Source: an uncultured Bacteroides sp.
GTDB lineage: Bacteria; Bacteroidota; Bacteroidia; Bacteroidales; Bacteroidaceae
NCBI RefSeq assembly: GCF_910585845.1
Contig: NZ_CAJUHF010000006.1
Coordinates: 53,001-117,000, forward strand
Reading direction: 5' to 3'
Length of the DNA: 64,000 nucleotides
Shown here one piece after another: positions 8,060 to 17,408 of the stretch. The position numbers were made by a program, and so were the translations under genes. Under the pieces are notes generated by a model, which saw nothing but the letters and a program-made list of their open reading frames with translations, was not told the DNA's origin and made no database searches. Within the stretch, counting starts at the first letter, position 1. Each line of letters begins with the position of its first letter.

Positions 8060-9265
8060 ATGAAACAAGTTCTCAAAATCATATTTTCTCTCCTGCTGGG
8101 AGCGTGTATCGGCTGTGGCGCAGTGATGCTTTACATTGTGCTCTTTACGGACATTATGCCAAGCGGATTCCTTGAGAAAGTGGAGGAAATACAGGCAAGC
8201 AAATTAGTACTTTCTTGCCTATTATCACTAATCAGCCTGATTCTTGCTATTTTCCTGCAAGTCATCCTGCATGAGGGAGGTCACTTGTTGCTGGGATTTG
8301 TCACCGGCTACCGGTTCGTCTCTTTCCGGATAGGAAACCTTACATTGATAAAGGAGGAAGGAAAGTTCCGCTTCAAACGCTTCTCCATCTCCGGCACGGG
8401 TGGACAATGCCTGCTCTCTCCACCGGACGGACCGTACGAACAGATGCCTTACTTCTGGTATAACGCGGGAGGCGTGCTGATGAACCTGCTAACGGCAAGC
8501 GGAGCACTCGCCCTTTGGATTGCCTATCCCGACATGCCGCTACCGTTGCACGTGTTCCTCCTGTTCTTCTTTTTCTGCGGATTCTTGTTTACCTTGATGA
8601 ACGGCATCCCCATGAAGGCGGCGGGCATTACGAATGATGCTTACAACCTGATACTGATGCGACGAGACGTAAACGCACGGAGGTATCTTGCCTTGCAGTT
8701 GGCCGTAAACGCGGAAGCACAGAAAGGCGTCAGACTGAAAGACATGCCGGACGAGTGGTTCCCGAATGACGAAGTGACTGACTACAGGGACCTCCTGCAA
8801 GTTGCCGTAAGGCTGCTCTATATCTCGCGTTATATGGACCGGAAAGAGTTTGAGACGGCACACGCCTTGTTCAGTGAAATGGAACCGTATAAAGGGAAAA
8901 TCATCGGGCTATATGCAAGAGAGATCGAGTGCGAACTGCTCTTCCTCGAGCTGATAGGCAAGCGGAGGAAAGAGGAGGTGGAACGACTCTATACAGATGG
9001 AGTAAAGAAGCATATCCAATTGTACAAGGCTGTCATGTCTTCCAAACCACGCCTGCTCTGCGCACTGGCTTTGCACTGGGAACATCAGCCGGAGCGGGCA
9101 AAGGAGATTTATGAGGAAGTGTCCGGCAAGCAGGACAAGTATCTGATGCAGGGTGAGGTCTTCTCGGACCTAGACATTATGGAAACGATGCTCCGGGAGG
9201 CGGAAGCGTGTCGGACAGACGTTTCTCCGTCGGACGACGAAGCCAAGGAAACCAACAAACGATAG
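8060..9265 (+). CDS. M50-like membrane-embedded metalloprotease
   Basis: 401-residue membrane protein not assignable to a named gene. Two N-terminal TM segments (about 5-30 and 48-70) are followed at once by HEGGH (71-75), an HExxH zinc motif at the cytosolic end of a membrane helix as in site-2 proteases. Two more hydrophobic stretches occur near 133-155 and 160-180 (FLLFFFFCGFLFTLMNGIPMKAAGITNDAYN, with the NGxPxxxxxxND pattern that may supply the third ligand). The C-terminal half (about 210-390) is soluble, helical and TPR-like. Its stop is 5 nt before the next start, so it is cotranscribed with the methyltransferase. Substrate unknown. Confidence 0.65.
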   Translation: MKQVLKIIFSLLLGACIGCGAVMLYIVLFTDIMPSGFLEKVEEIQASKLVLSCLLSLISLILAIFLQVILHEGGHLLLGFVTGYRFVSFRIGNLTLIKEEGKFRFKRFSISGTGGQCLLSPPDGPYEQMPYFWYNAGGVLMNLLTASGALALWIAYPDMPLPLHVFLLFFFFCGFLFTLMNGIPMKAAGITNDAYNLILMRRDVNARRYLALQLAVNAEAQKGVRLKDMPDEWFPNDEVTDYRDLLQVAVRLLYISRYMDRKEFETAHALFSEMEPYKGKIIGLYAREIECELLFLELIGKRRKEEVERLYTDGVKKHIQLYKAVMSSKPRLLCALALHWEHQPERAKEIYEEVSGKQDKYLMQGEVFSDLDIMETMLREAEACRTDVSPSDDEAKETNKR

Positions 9266-9270
9266 GATTT

Positions 9271-10491
9271 ATGGAACTGAACAACGATACATTGCGTTTC
9301 ATACGCGAACACAGCAAAGACGATGTACGTACGCTTGCCTTGCAGGCACCGAAATATCCGGGTGTGGACATGCCCGCCGCCCTGACCCAAATAGCGGGCA
9401 GACAGGCGGCAGCAGAGAAGATTCCTTCGTGGCACAAGGTGGAAGAGCTTGTATATCCCCGCCACCTATCCTTGGAGCAATGCTCTTCGGAGGCTACGGC
9501 ACGCTATAAGGCATCGCTCATCCCCGCACTTCCTGCGGGCACACTCACCGACCTGACCGGAGGCTTCGGCATCGACTGCGCCTTTCTTTCCGGCAAATTC
9601 CAACAGGCAACGTATGTGGAGCGTCAGGAGGAGCTTTGCGAGATTGCCGCACACAATTTCCCGCAACTGGGACTGACGCATATCCGAATAGAAAATACAG
9701 ACAGCGTCCGCCATCTGCAAGAGATGTCTCCCGTGGACTGGATATTCATCGACCCCGCCCGACGCGACGGGCACGGCGGGAAGACCGTCGCCATTGCCGA
9801 CTGCGAACCGGACGTATCGGCACTGGAAACGCTGTTGCTTGCCAAAGCACAGCATGTGATGGTGAAGCTATCGCCCATGCTGGACCTCTCACTCGCCTTG
9901 CAGGAACTGAAGCACGTACAGGAGGCACACATTGTCTCCGTCAATAACGAGTGCAAGGAACTGTTGCTGATACTGGGGCATGCCGACCTTGCACCGGAAG
10001 AGATTCCCATTCATTGCGTCAACCTACAGGCAAAAGGTGGCAGATGCATGCCCGACGGGCAACCAGCTTTCTGTTTCACACGTGCTCAGGAGCAGGCAAG
10101 CGCAAGCATTTATGCCGATATTCCCGGCAAGTATCTGTATGAGCCCAATGCCTCCCTCCTCAAGGCAGGCGCCTTCCGAAGCATCGCCCGTATCTACCGT
10201 GTAGAAAAACTGCACCCCAACAGCCACCTTTACACCTCGGAACTTCCGGTGGAAGGCTTCCCCGGAAGGTGTTTTCAGATAGCGGGACTCTGCACGCTGA
10301 ACAAGAAAGAGATGAAAGCCACACTGGGAAACACGAAGAAGGCAAACATCACAGTGCGCAACTTCCCCGCCTCGGTAGCAGAACTGCGAAAGCGCCTCAA
10401 ACTCGCGGAAGGAGGAGATGTTTACCTGTTTGCCACCACACTTGGCAACGAGCAGAAAGTTATCATCAAGTGCAATAAAGTCTCCTTTTAA
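9271..10491 (+). CDS. Class I SAM methyltransferase with THUMP-like C-terminal domain
   Basis: 406-residue probable RNA methyltransferase. SAM motif I is DLTGGFG (94-100) and a catalytic-type DPARRD motif follows at 161-166. The C-terminal part (about 310-400) resembles the THUMP-like domain attached to this Bacteroidetes methyltransferase family, suggesting an RNA substrate. A longer in-frame start at 9208 would overlap the M50-like gene by 58 nt; ATG 9271 (MELNNDTLRF), 5 nt after that gene, is preferred. Exact target unknown. Confidence 0.75.
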   Translation: MELNNDTLRFIREHSKDDVRTLALQAPKYPGVDMPAALTQIAGRQAAAEKIPSWHKVEELVYPRHLSLEQCSSEATARYKASLIPALPAGTLTDLTGGFGIDCAFLSGKFQQATYVERQEELCEIAAHNFPQLGLTHIRIENTDSVRHLQEMSPVDWIFIDPARRDGHGGKTVAIADCEPDVSALETLLLAKAQHVMVKLSPMLDLSLALQELKHVQEAHIVSVNNECKELLLILGHADLAPEEIPIHCVNLQAKGGRCMPDGQPAFCFTRAQEQASASIYADIPGKYLYEPNASLLKAGAFRSIARIYRVEKLHPNSHLYTSELPVEGFPGRCFQIAGLCTLNKKEMKATLGNTKKANITVRNFPASVAELRKRLKLAEGGDVYLFATTLGNEQKVIIKCNKVSF

Positions 10492-10695
10492 GAATAAAAT
10501 ATCACCTAAATAACGATTTTACTGACAAACGTTTTTTCTAAAAGCGAAGAAATAGAATCCTGCCACTCCAACTTCGGAATAAACATGCGCTAATTATACA
10601 TATTGCTGACAAAATATACCCTATTTATGCCGTGCGGATCGCTTTTTTCCACCTTAAAAACGACAATCCGACATGGCAAATAGGTTGATCGGACA

Positions 10696-10783
10696 CATTA
10701 GATATATTGTTTTGATGCATTAGATATATTGTTCCGGTATATTAGATATATTGTTCCGATGCATTAGATATATTGTTTTCACC
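10696..10783. repeat. Four tandem 22-bp repeats
   Basis: Units at 10696-10717, 10718-10739, 10740-10761 and 10762-10783 share the core ATTAGATATATTGTT; the last five to six bases of each unit vary. The units are not palindromic and the spacing is exact. Confidence 0.85.
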
Positions 10784-11122
10784 CAATCCACTATATTTCG
10801 TCACCGGAAAGTACGAAAAGGGAGAGTGGAAGATACGTTTTTCTTTTTTTAGAGTTGTATAGATTTATATATTAACCTATAAATCATCAAAATACGAATT
10901 TTCGTTCTTTTCTTTTCGTTCATCCCTTCCTCTGGACGGAAACAGCGCATTCTCGTGACCTCCGAAAAGCAAAATGTCAAATGTGCCTACAGATGTCCTG
11001 CTGCCGCTCTTGCACCCTCCGATGTAACCTCAGTGAAGCAAAATGTAACACAGAAACCGCTTTCTGAAACATAGGATAATATATCTGATACATTATTCTT
11101 TTCCCGTTTCCGATATTCTGCC

Positions 11123-11130
11123 TATTTTTG
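11123..11130 (+). promoter_or_regulatory. -7 box TATTTTTG before GH3 gene
   Basis: Matches TAnnTTTG, 63 nt before the start. No clear -33 box, which fits an activator-dependent promoter. Confidence 0.4.
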
Positions 11131-11193
11131 TAACTGTCCGCCAAATGGCGAAACAGGAACCGATTACTAACATCATAAAGACATATCAATATC

Positions 11194-13785
11194 ATGAAAA
11201 AAAGAATTCAGTTACTCGTTGCAGCAGGTTGCCTCAGCCTCTGCTTTCTTTCGTGCTCACAACCTCCTTACAAGAACCCGGCGCTCACTCCCGAAGAACG
11301 TGCCGACGACTTAGTCAGCCGGTTAACACTGGAAGAGAAAGCCGCCCTGATGCAAAGCACCTCACCCGCCATCCCCCGCTTGGGCATCAAAGCCTACGAC
11401 TGGTGGAACGAGGCCTTACACGGCGTAGGACGCGCCGGACTTGCCACTGTATTCCCGCAAGCCATCGGTATGGGAGCCTCGTTCGATAGCGACTTGCTCT
11501 ACGACGTATTTACTGCTGTCTCCGACGAAGCCCGCGCCAAGAACGCTGCCTTCAGCCGCGAGGGCGAACTGAAACGTTATCAGGGACTCACCGTATGGAC
11601 GCCCAACATCAACATCTTCCGCGACCCGCGCTGGGGACGCGGACAGGAGACCTATGGAGAGGATCCCTACCTGACCGGACAAATGGGCATGGCGGTCGTA
11701 CGCGGACTGCAAGGTCCCGACAGCGAGAAGTATGACAAGCTGCACGCTTGTGCCAAGCATTTTGCCGTACATTCCGGTCCCGAATGGAACCGGCACAGTT
11801 TCAATGCCGAAAAGATAGACCCGCGTGACCTGTGGGAAACGTATCTCCCCGCCTTCAAAGACCTTGTCTGTAAGGCTGACGTGAAAGAAGTGATGTGTGC
11901 CTACAACCGTTTCGAAGGCGAACCCTGCTGCGGAAGTAACCGCCTGCTGGTGCAGATTCTCCGCAACGAATGGAATTACAAAGGCATCATCGTATCCGAC
12001 TGCTGGGCCATCAACGACTTCTTCAATCCCGGCGCCCACGAGACGGAACCGGACAAGGAACATGCCTCCGCCAAAGCCGTCCTAACAGGTACGGACGTGG
12101 AATGCGGACAGAGCTATGCCTCGCTCCCCCAAGCCGTTGCCGAGGGTCTGATTGACGAAGAGAAGATAGACGTCTCGCTGAAACGCCTGATGAAAGCCCG
12201 CTTTGAACTGGGCGAAATGGACCGTCCCGAACTGGTGTCGTGGGCACAAATACCCTACAGCGTAGTGGACAGCAAAGAACATCGCGAGCTTGCCCTTCGT
12301 ATGGCACGCGAAAGCCTCGTCCTCTTGCAGAACAACGGCAACCTGTTGCCTCTGAATAAAGAGATGAAGATAGCCCTCGTAGGACCCAATGCCAACGATT
12401 CTGTCATGCAATGGGGCAACTACAACGGTTTCCCAGGACATACCGCCACCCTGCTCGAAGGGCTGCGCCAGTACCTTCCCGAATCCCGACTCATCTACGA
12501 ACCGGGATGCGACCTCACCTCCGACGTCACCCTGCAAAGCGTATTCCAGCAGTGCAGCATGGACGGCAAGCAAGGCTTCAGTGCTAAGTACTGGAACAAT
12601 CCCAAGCAAGAAGGCGAACCCGATGTCACCACCCAAATCACTACCCCGTTCCACTTCATCACCACAGGTGCCACTGCCTTTGCCGCAGGAGTCAATCTTA
12701 CCGACTTCTCCGCCAGCTATGAATCCGTATTCCGCCCCGAGAAAAGTGAAGAGATCGCCTTCCACTTCCAGACCCAAGGCTTCACACGCCTCTCTATCAA
12801 CAATGAAGAGGTGGCAAAAGGCATGAACTTCAAGAACAACATCAGAACCTACGCCCTCTCCGCAGAAGCCGGAAAGGAATATCATATTCGCATCGACTTC
12901 GCTTTCCACAACCGTGATGCGGCACTCGACTTCGATATGGGCCGTGAGATTCCCGTCGACCTGAGCCAAACCGTACAGCGCGTCAAAGATGCAGACGTCA
13001 TCGTCTTTGCCGGAGGTATCTCGCCCGCAGTAGAAGGCGAAGAGATGCGTGTCACTATCCCCGGATTCAAAGGCGGAGACCGCGAAGTTATCGAACTGCC
13101 CTCTATTCAGAGCCGCCTGCTTGCCGAGCTGAAAAAGGCAGGAAAGAAAGTCGTGCTTGTCAACTTCTCCGGTTCCGCCATCGCCCTGACACCGGAAACC
13201 AAGACATGCGACGCTATTCTGCAGGCATGGTATCCTGGTCAGGCAGGAGGCACAGCCATTGCCAACGTTCTCTTCGGAGACTACAACCCTGCAGGACGCC
13301 TTCCGGTCACTTTCTATAAGAGCACATCGCAGTTACCCGACTTTGAAGATTACTCAATGAAAGGACGTACTTACCGATACATGACGGAGGCGCCGCTCTT
13401 CCCCTTCGGACATGGCTTGAGCTACACTACTTTCAGCTACGGCAATGCCGCACTGAGCGCACCGGAAATAAAAGATGGCGAAACCCTCACCCTGACCATC
13501 CCCGTCAGCAACACAGGCACTCGCGATGGCGATGAAGTTGTGCAAGTGTACCTGCGCCGCCCGGGCGACAAGGAAGGTCCGTCACATACCCTCCGCGCCT
13601 TCCGACGTGTCAGCATAGCCCACGGTGCAACGGAAAACGTAACCATATCGTTGAATAAGGAAACTTTCGAATGGTTTGATACCCAAACCAATACCATGCG
13701 TCCGATAGAGGGTGATTATGAACTGCTTTACGGTGGCTGTTCCGAATTCGGGAAGCTAAAGGCGATAGCTGTTACAGTGAAATGA
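11194..13785 (+). CDS. GH3 lipoprotein, probable beta-xylosidase/beta-glucosidase with PA14 insert
   Basis: 863-residue lipoprotein (lipobox ending at Cys21, FLSC) of glycoside hydrolase family 3. The (beta/alpha)8 domain spans about 30-340, with Asp269 in GIIVSDCW as nucleophile and the KHFAVHSGPEWNRH segment (188-201) typical of xylosidase-type GH3. The alpha/beta sandwich (about 370-720) is interrupted by a PA14-like domain (about 455-585), and a fibronectin-III-like domain closes the protein (about 770-850). It is followed after 92 bp by a GH8 oligoxylanase, so xylo-oligosaccharide breakdown is the likely job: GH3 trims xylose from one chain end, GH8 from the other. Confidence 0.85.
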   Translation: MKKRIQLLVAAGCLSLCFLSCSQPPYKNPALTPEERADDLVSRLTLEEKAALMQSTSPAIPRLGIKAYDWWNEALHGVGRAGLATVFPQAIGMGASFDSDLLYDVFTAVSDEARAKNAAFSREGELKRYQGLTVWTPNINIFRDPRWGRGQETYGEDPYLTGQMGMAVVRGLQGPDSEKYDKLHACAKHFAVHSGPEWNRHSFNAEKIDPRDLWETYLPAFKDLVCKADVKEVMCAYNRFEGEPCCGSNRLLVQILRNEWNYKGIIVSDCWAINDFFNPGAHETEPDKEHASAKAVLTGTDVECGQSYASLPQAVAEGLIDEEKIDVSLKRLMKARFELGEMDRPELVSWAQIPYSVVDSKEHRELALRMARESLVLLQNNGNLLPLNKEMKIALVGPNANDSVMQWGNYNGFPGHTATLLEGLRQYLPESRLIYEPGCDLTSDVTLQSVFQQCSMDGKQGFSAKYWNNPKQEGEPDVTTQITTPFHFITTGATAFAAGVNLTDFSASYESVFRPEKSEEIAFHFQTQGFTRLSINNEEVAKGMNFKNNIRTYALSAEAGKEYHIRIDFAFHNRDAALDFDMGREIPVDLSQTVQRVKDADVIVFAGGISPAVEGEEMRVTIPGFKGGDREVIELPSIQSRLLAELKKAGKKVVLVNFSGSAIALTPETKTCDAILQAWYPGQAGGTAIANVLFGDYNPAGRLPVTFYKSTSQLPDFEDYSMKGRTYRYMTEAPLFPFGHGLSYTTFSYGNAALSAPEIKDGETLTLTIPVSNTGTRDGDEVVQVYLRRPGDKEGPSHTLRAFRRVSIAHGATENVTISLNKETFEWFDTQTNTMRPIEGDYELLYGGCSEFGKLKAIAVTVK

Positions 13786-13877
13786 TAACTAATTCCCAGT
13801 TAGATAATCATAATCAAACAATATTAAGATCGCGAACCCCAAAAAGAACTTTTATATCTATAATATCTTAATTTATC

Positions 13878-15140
13878 ATGAAGAATTTACTCTATCTCCT
13901 CCTCTGCCTCATCATCGGAACCTCCTGTTCCCGGCAGACAAGTCTGATAAAACCTTGGGAGAAAGGTGCTTTTGAAACACAGAAATACCGTAATCTCTTC
14001 GCAGAGATGGGCTACAAGCAAATAGATGTAGAGTCCAAACTCAGGTCTGTCTTCGACGACGTGTTCCATGGCCCCAACAAGGTCTACTTTGAAGTAGGCG
14101 ACTCAATGGCTTATATCAGCGACATCAAGAATCACGACGTGCGCACCGAAGGCATGTCTTACGGGTTGATGATTGCTGTCCAGTTCAATCGACAAGATAT
14201 CTTCGACCGCCTCTGGCGGTGGGGGAAGACCTACATGCAACATCAGGAAGGTCCGCTGAAAGGCTACTTTGCCTGGAGCTGCCGGACAGACGGCACTCGC
14301 AATGCTCAAGGTCCCGCATCCGACGGAGAACTCTACTATGTCACCGCCCTTATCTTTGCCTCCAACCGTTGGGGTAATGACACCGGTATCAACTACCTTG
14401 CCGAAGCCCAACACATCCTCAACTGCTCAATGGAGAAGGACGGAAGCAATCGCGTGACGCCCTTCATCAATCTGGAACATAAGCTCATCACCTTCGTTCC
14501 TGACACATATGGCGGACGCTTCACCGACCCCTCCTATCACGTCCCTGCCTTCTACGAGGTGTGGGCGCGCTGGGCAAACGACGGTAGAGCCGACCTTTGG
14601 CGTGAATGTGCCAAACGCAGCCGCGAATACCTGCACAAAAGCATCCACCCCGTAACCGGCCTAAGCCCCGACTACAACAACTACGACGGTAGCCTGCTGA
14701 ATAGTAACCGCCTCATTGGCGACGCCTTCCGATTCGACTCCTGGCGTGTGCCCATGAACATAGCCCTGGACTATTCTTGGGCATGTGCCGACAAAGACTG
14801 GCAACAGAAATATGGAAATAAGATTCAGAATTTCCTCTACAGCCAAGGCATCGACACCTTCGTAGACCAATACAACATAGACGGTACCCAAGTGAAAGAT
14901 ACGCTCGGTGCCGGAGGTTACAAGGCTTTACGTCATTCGGTAGGTCTCGTCGCCACTTCTGCCGCCGCTTCTCTGATGTGCACGCACGAGATTAGCCGGA
15001 AGTTCGTAGACAAGTTATGGAATGCCCGGCATGAACCGTACGAAGATGGTTATTTCGATGCATACTACGATGGACTGCTCCGCCTCTTCGCCTTCATGCA
15101 CCTGAGCGGAAACTATCGGATTATCTTCCCGGAGAAATAA
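13878..15140 (+). CDS. GH8 reducing-end xylose-releasing exo-oligoxylanase (Rex-like)
   Basis: 420-residue lipoprotein (lipobox GTSC, Cys17) of glycoside hydrolase family 8. It closely follows the Rex pattern: HDVRTEGMSYG with the proton-donor Glu91, ASDGELYY around Asp149, and the FRFDSWRVPMN segment (284-294) where the catalytic base is expected (Asp287, inferred). The alpha/alpha barrel continues through TLGAGGYKALRHSVGLVATSAAAS. Rex enzymes remove xylose from the reducing end of short xylo-oligosaccharides, complementing the upstream GH3. Both are probably cotranscribed. No SusC/D, transporter or regulator lies beside them. Confidence 0.87.
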   Translation: MKNLLYLLLCLIIGTSCSRQTSLIKPWEKGAFETQKYRNLFAEMGYKQIDVESKLRSVFDDVFHGPNKVYFEVGDSMAYISDIKNHDVRTEGMSYGLMIAVQFNRQDIFDRLWRWGKTYMQHQEGPLKGYFAWSCRTDGTRNAQGPASDGELYYVTALIFASNRWGNDTGINYLAEAQHILNCSMEKDGSNRVTPFINLEHKLITFVPDTYGGRFTDPSYHVPAFYEVWARWANDGRADLWRECAKRSREYLHKSIHPVTGLSPDYNNYDGSLLNSNRLIGDAFRFDSWRVPMNIALDYSWACADKDWQQKYGNKIQNFLYSQGIDTFVDQYNIDGTQVKDTLGAGGYKALRHSVGLVATSAAASLMCTHEISRKFVDKLWNARHEPYEDGYFDAYYDGLLRLFAFMHLSGNYRIIFPEK

Positions 15141-15458
15141 AAGTAAAGTTGTTTCCGCTGCTTTCATTCCTGAAGAATAAAAAGACAGGCTGAGAATAAA
15201 AAGTGGAACAGAACTGAATAACGGAGTGAGAAGGAGTTGTCACTCCGTCTCACTCCTGATAATCCACATCAAATAGAAATATCTACATTTGACTATAGTT
15301 TATTAAATTTAGGTTAGGATTAGTGTTAAGTGAAGAAGAGGCTTTATCTGGATGAAACGTGAATTTCCGGTCCTGATAAAGCCTTATTCCGAAATCGCAC
15401 TGACATGGTAAGCGATGCTGGGCGGGAGCTATTGTTATCCGTCCAGCTCCGTCATGGC
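15141..15458. other. 318-bp convergent intergenic region with two inverted repeats
   Basis: Between the convergent GH8 and mscS-like genes. It contains a hairpin at 15223-15256 (arms GGAGTGAG..GGAGT / ACTCC..CTCACTCC) and an inverted repeat with 10-bp arms AGGCTTTATC / GATAAAGCCT at 15339-15348 and 15375-15384. Both may act as terminators for the two converging transcripts. Neither has a strong T-tract. Confidence 0.55.
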
Positions 15459-17267
15459 TTATTCCGGCTTTTTCCCACGTAGATCATCCTTGGGCGTCGT
15501 TGTCCCACTGCCGTCGCGCGTAGCGACATAGTGCGGCGACATGATTTCGATGCCCTCTTCATTAAAGCGGTCCTGAATGTTCTGATGAAGGTCGGAGTAG
15601 ACTTGTGCCAGGCAATTGGCATCCTTGATATAAGCATTCACCTGATAGACCGGATAATAATCCTGCAAGGAAGTCTCCAACACAAACGGGCGCGGGTCGT
15701 CCACCACCCCAGGAGTGTTCAGTGCCGCTTCTATCAACAGCTGGTGCGTCTTCCGCCAAGGCACATCATAGCCGATGCTGACCTCAGAGTGAATAATCAA
15801 CCCGTAATCGCGTGCCGACTGGCTGAAGTTGACCGTATGCGAGGACATGATGAAGGAGTTCGGGATAGTCACCACCTCATTCTTCGGCGTGCGGATGCGG
15901 GTCACCAAGGGCGTCTTCTCAATCACGTTGCCTGTCGTGTCGTCCAGCTTGATACGGTCGCCCAGCTTGAACGGGCGCATATAAGTGATCACCAGCCCCG
16001 CAATGATGTTCCCGATCACCGTGCTTGAACCCAGCGAAATGATCAAGCCCACAAAGACCGATATCCCCTGGAAGACACCCGACTTGGATCCCGGCAGGTA
16101 AGGATAAATCATTGCAATCATGAACGCATAGAGCAGAAAACGCACAATGTGAAACGTCGGCATCGCCCAGTCGGCATAAAACCCGCCGATACGCAGGCGC
16201 TCCGACTGTATCTCGTTGGCAAGATAGCGCACCAACCGCACCAGATACCTCACGGCAAGCCATATCACAAAGATAGTGAACAGGTTAGGAATATACTCCA
16301 CGATGGCAAGGAAGATACTCTTTATCGGCTCCCAGATATACGAGAACAACTTGTATGCCAAGTCTTTCGTCTGAGGGAAGATAGAGAAAAGCAACGGTAC
16401 CGTCAGCACCAGCTGAAGCAGCATCACCGCATAGCGCAGCAGGTTGGCAAGGAAGACAAGCAGATTCACCTGCTTCTGCGTATCCAGCAGCTCATAGTCC
16501 TGTATGGAGATTGGTTTCAGCCGGGTATCCTTCAAGCGCTGGATGCGGGCTTTCAGTTTATTGAACAGCCACGTCGTAAGCCTGAACAGCAGATACTGCC
16601 CGACAATGACCAGAATGAAATAGAAGATACGCTTGCCCAATCGCCACAAGCTATGCTCGTTTTTCATGACCTTGAGCTTGTCCACCACGACTTTCCGCTT
16701 GGCAGCAGCCAATTCGTCGCGTGTGCAGCCTTCCCACAGCCCGTCCTGGTCGGTAAACGATGCCAGTACCTTGTTGCCGTACATCAGGTCGGCAACGATG
16801 TCACTACTATCTATATAGACCGAATCCGGCTGCAAGTTGAACCGTTTGCCCAGCTCCGTAATCGCCTCGGCGTTCATCTCAGCACGTTGCTGCGGCGTGT
16901 GCCCGCCGCGCTTAGCATACAAATAATAGAGTGTGTCGTCCTCCACCACCACAGGGACACCCGGTGTCACCCTACGGAGCGAGTCGATACGCAGGCGTTG
17001 CCGTGCCAGCTTGATGGAATCTGCCGCATCATACTTCAGCTTCATCTGCTCGATCTCCATCCTGAGATTAGCCTCGTTCAGCCGCGCAGCTTCCAGTTTA
17101 CGCCGCATGTCCGACCGATCCAGCGAATCGGTGTCCGTCCGAAGAGGCACATCCACCCCCACGGTGTCCTGATTGAAAATATCCCTGACCTTCTCTACCA
17201 ATTGGGCAGAAGCCCCGCACAGGGGCAGAAACAACAAACAAATGCACAATGCACTAATCTTTCTCAT
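15459..17267 (-). CDS. MscS-family mechanosensitive channel with long N-terminal extension
   Basis: 602-residue inner-membrane protein with a signal peptide (MRKISALCICLLFLPLCGASA) and a mostly helical periplasmic region (about 25-220, with a charged coiled-coil-like stretch at 50-95). TM helices follow near 225-245, 270-300, 315-345 and 370-395. The MscS core runs from about 395 to 585: the pore helix and Sm-like start are visible in GSSTVIGNIIAGLVITYMRP then FKLGDRIKLDDTTGNVIEK, with VVTIPNS next. It is larger than E. coli MscS and closer to YnaI/YbiO-type channels. Predicted to release solutes on hypo-osmotic shock. It is a single-gene unit. Confidence 0.88.
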   Translation of the reverse strand: MRKISALCICLLFLPLCGASAQLVEKVRDIFNQDTVGVDVPLRTDTDSLDRSDMRRKLEAARLNEANLRMEIEQMKLKYDAADSIKLARQRLRIDSLRRVTPGVPVVVEDDTLYYLYAKRGGHTPQQRAEMNAEAITELGKRFNLQPDSVYIDSSDIVADLMYGNKVLASFTDQDGLWEGCTRDELAAAKRKVVVDKLKVMKNEHSLWRLGKRIFYFILVIVGQYLLFRLTTWLFNKLKARIQRLKDTRLKPISIQDYELLDTQKQVNLLVFLANLLRYAVMLLQLVLTVPLLFSIFPQTKDLAYKLFSYIWEPIKSIFLAIVEYIPNLFTIFVIWLAVRYLVRLVRYLANEIQSERLRIGGFYADWAMPTFHIVRFLLYAFMIAMIYPYLPGSKSGVFQGISVFVGLIISLGSSTVIGNIIAGLVITYMRPFKLGDRIKLDDTTGNVIEKTPLVTRIRTPKNEVVTIPNSFIMSSHTVNFSQSARDYGLIIHSEVSIGYDVPWRKTHQLLIEAALNTPGVVDDPRPFVLETSLQDYYPVYQVNAYIKDANCLAQVYSDLHQNIQDRFNEEGIEIMSPHYVATRDGSGTTTPKDDLRGKKPE

Positions 17268-17381
17268 ACAAAAGCCTTTTGACGGATAACTTTATACTTT
17301 ATCTCAAAACATAAGAATACTCAAATAAAATTAACGCGCCAAACATACGGAATGTTTTCCACATTTCATGAAAGGAATAAC

Positions 17382-17389
17382 TATATTTG
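17382..17389 (+). promoter_or_regulatory. -7 box TATATTTG before the antiporter
   Basis: Perfect TAnnTTTG located 19 nt before ATG 17409. It rules out the longer reading frame starting at 17352, which would begin upstream of the transcription start. Confidence 0.5.
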
Positions 17390-17408
17390 CACCAAAAACT
17401 ATATTTTT

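Larger units (their letters stand above)
10492..11193. other. 702-bp intergenic region upstream of GH3
   Basis: No gene seen. It holds a four-copy 22-bp tandem repeat (10696-10783), an imperfect direct repeat ACCTC..GAAGCAAAATGT about 69 bp apart (10958-10980 and 11027-11048), and a -7 box TATTTTTG at 11123-11130. The direct repeat lies 80-100 bp upstream of the -7 box, where an activator could bind. Confidence 0.6.

Noticed and set aside
10696..10783. Possible CRISPR array
   Set aside because: Units are contiguous 22-bp repeats without unique spacers of constant length, and no cas genes are present. The same applies to the arrays at 4286, 18455, 47430 and 52672.
16149..17282. 377-codon frame opposite the MscS-like gene
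   Set aside because: Antisense to an intact MscS channel gene, composition is histidine/glutamine-rich as expected for an antisense frame.
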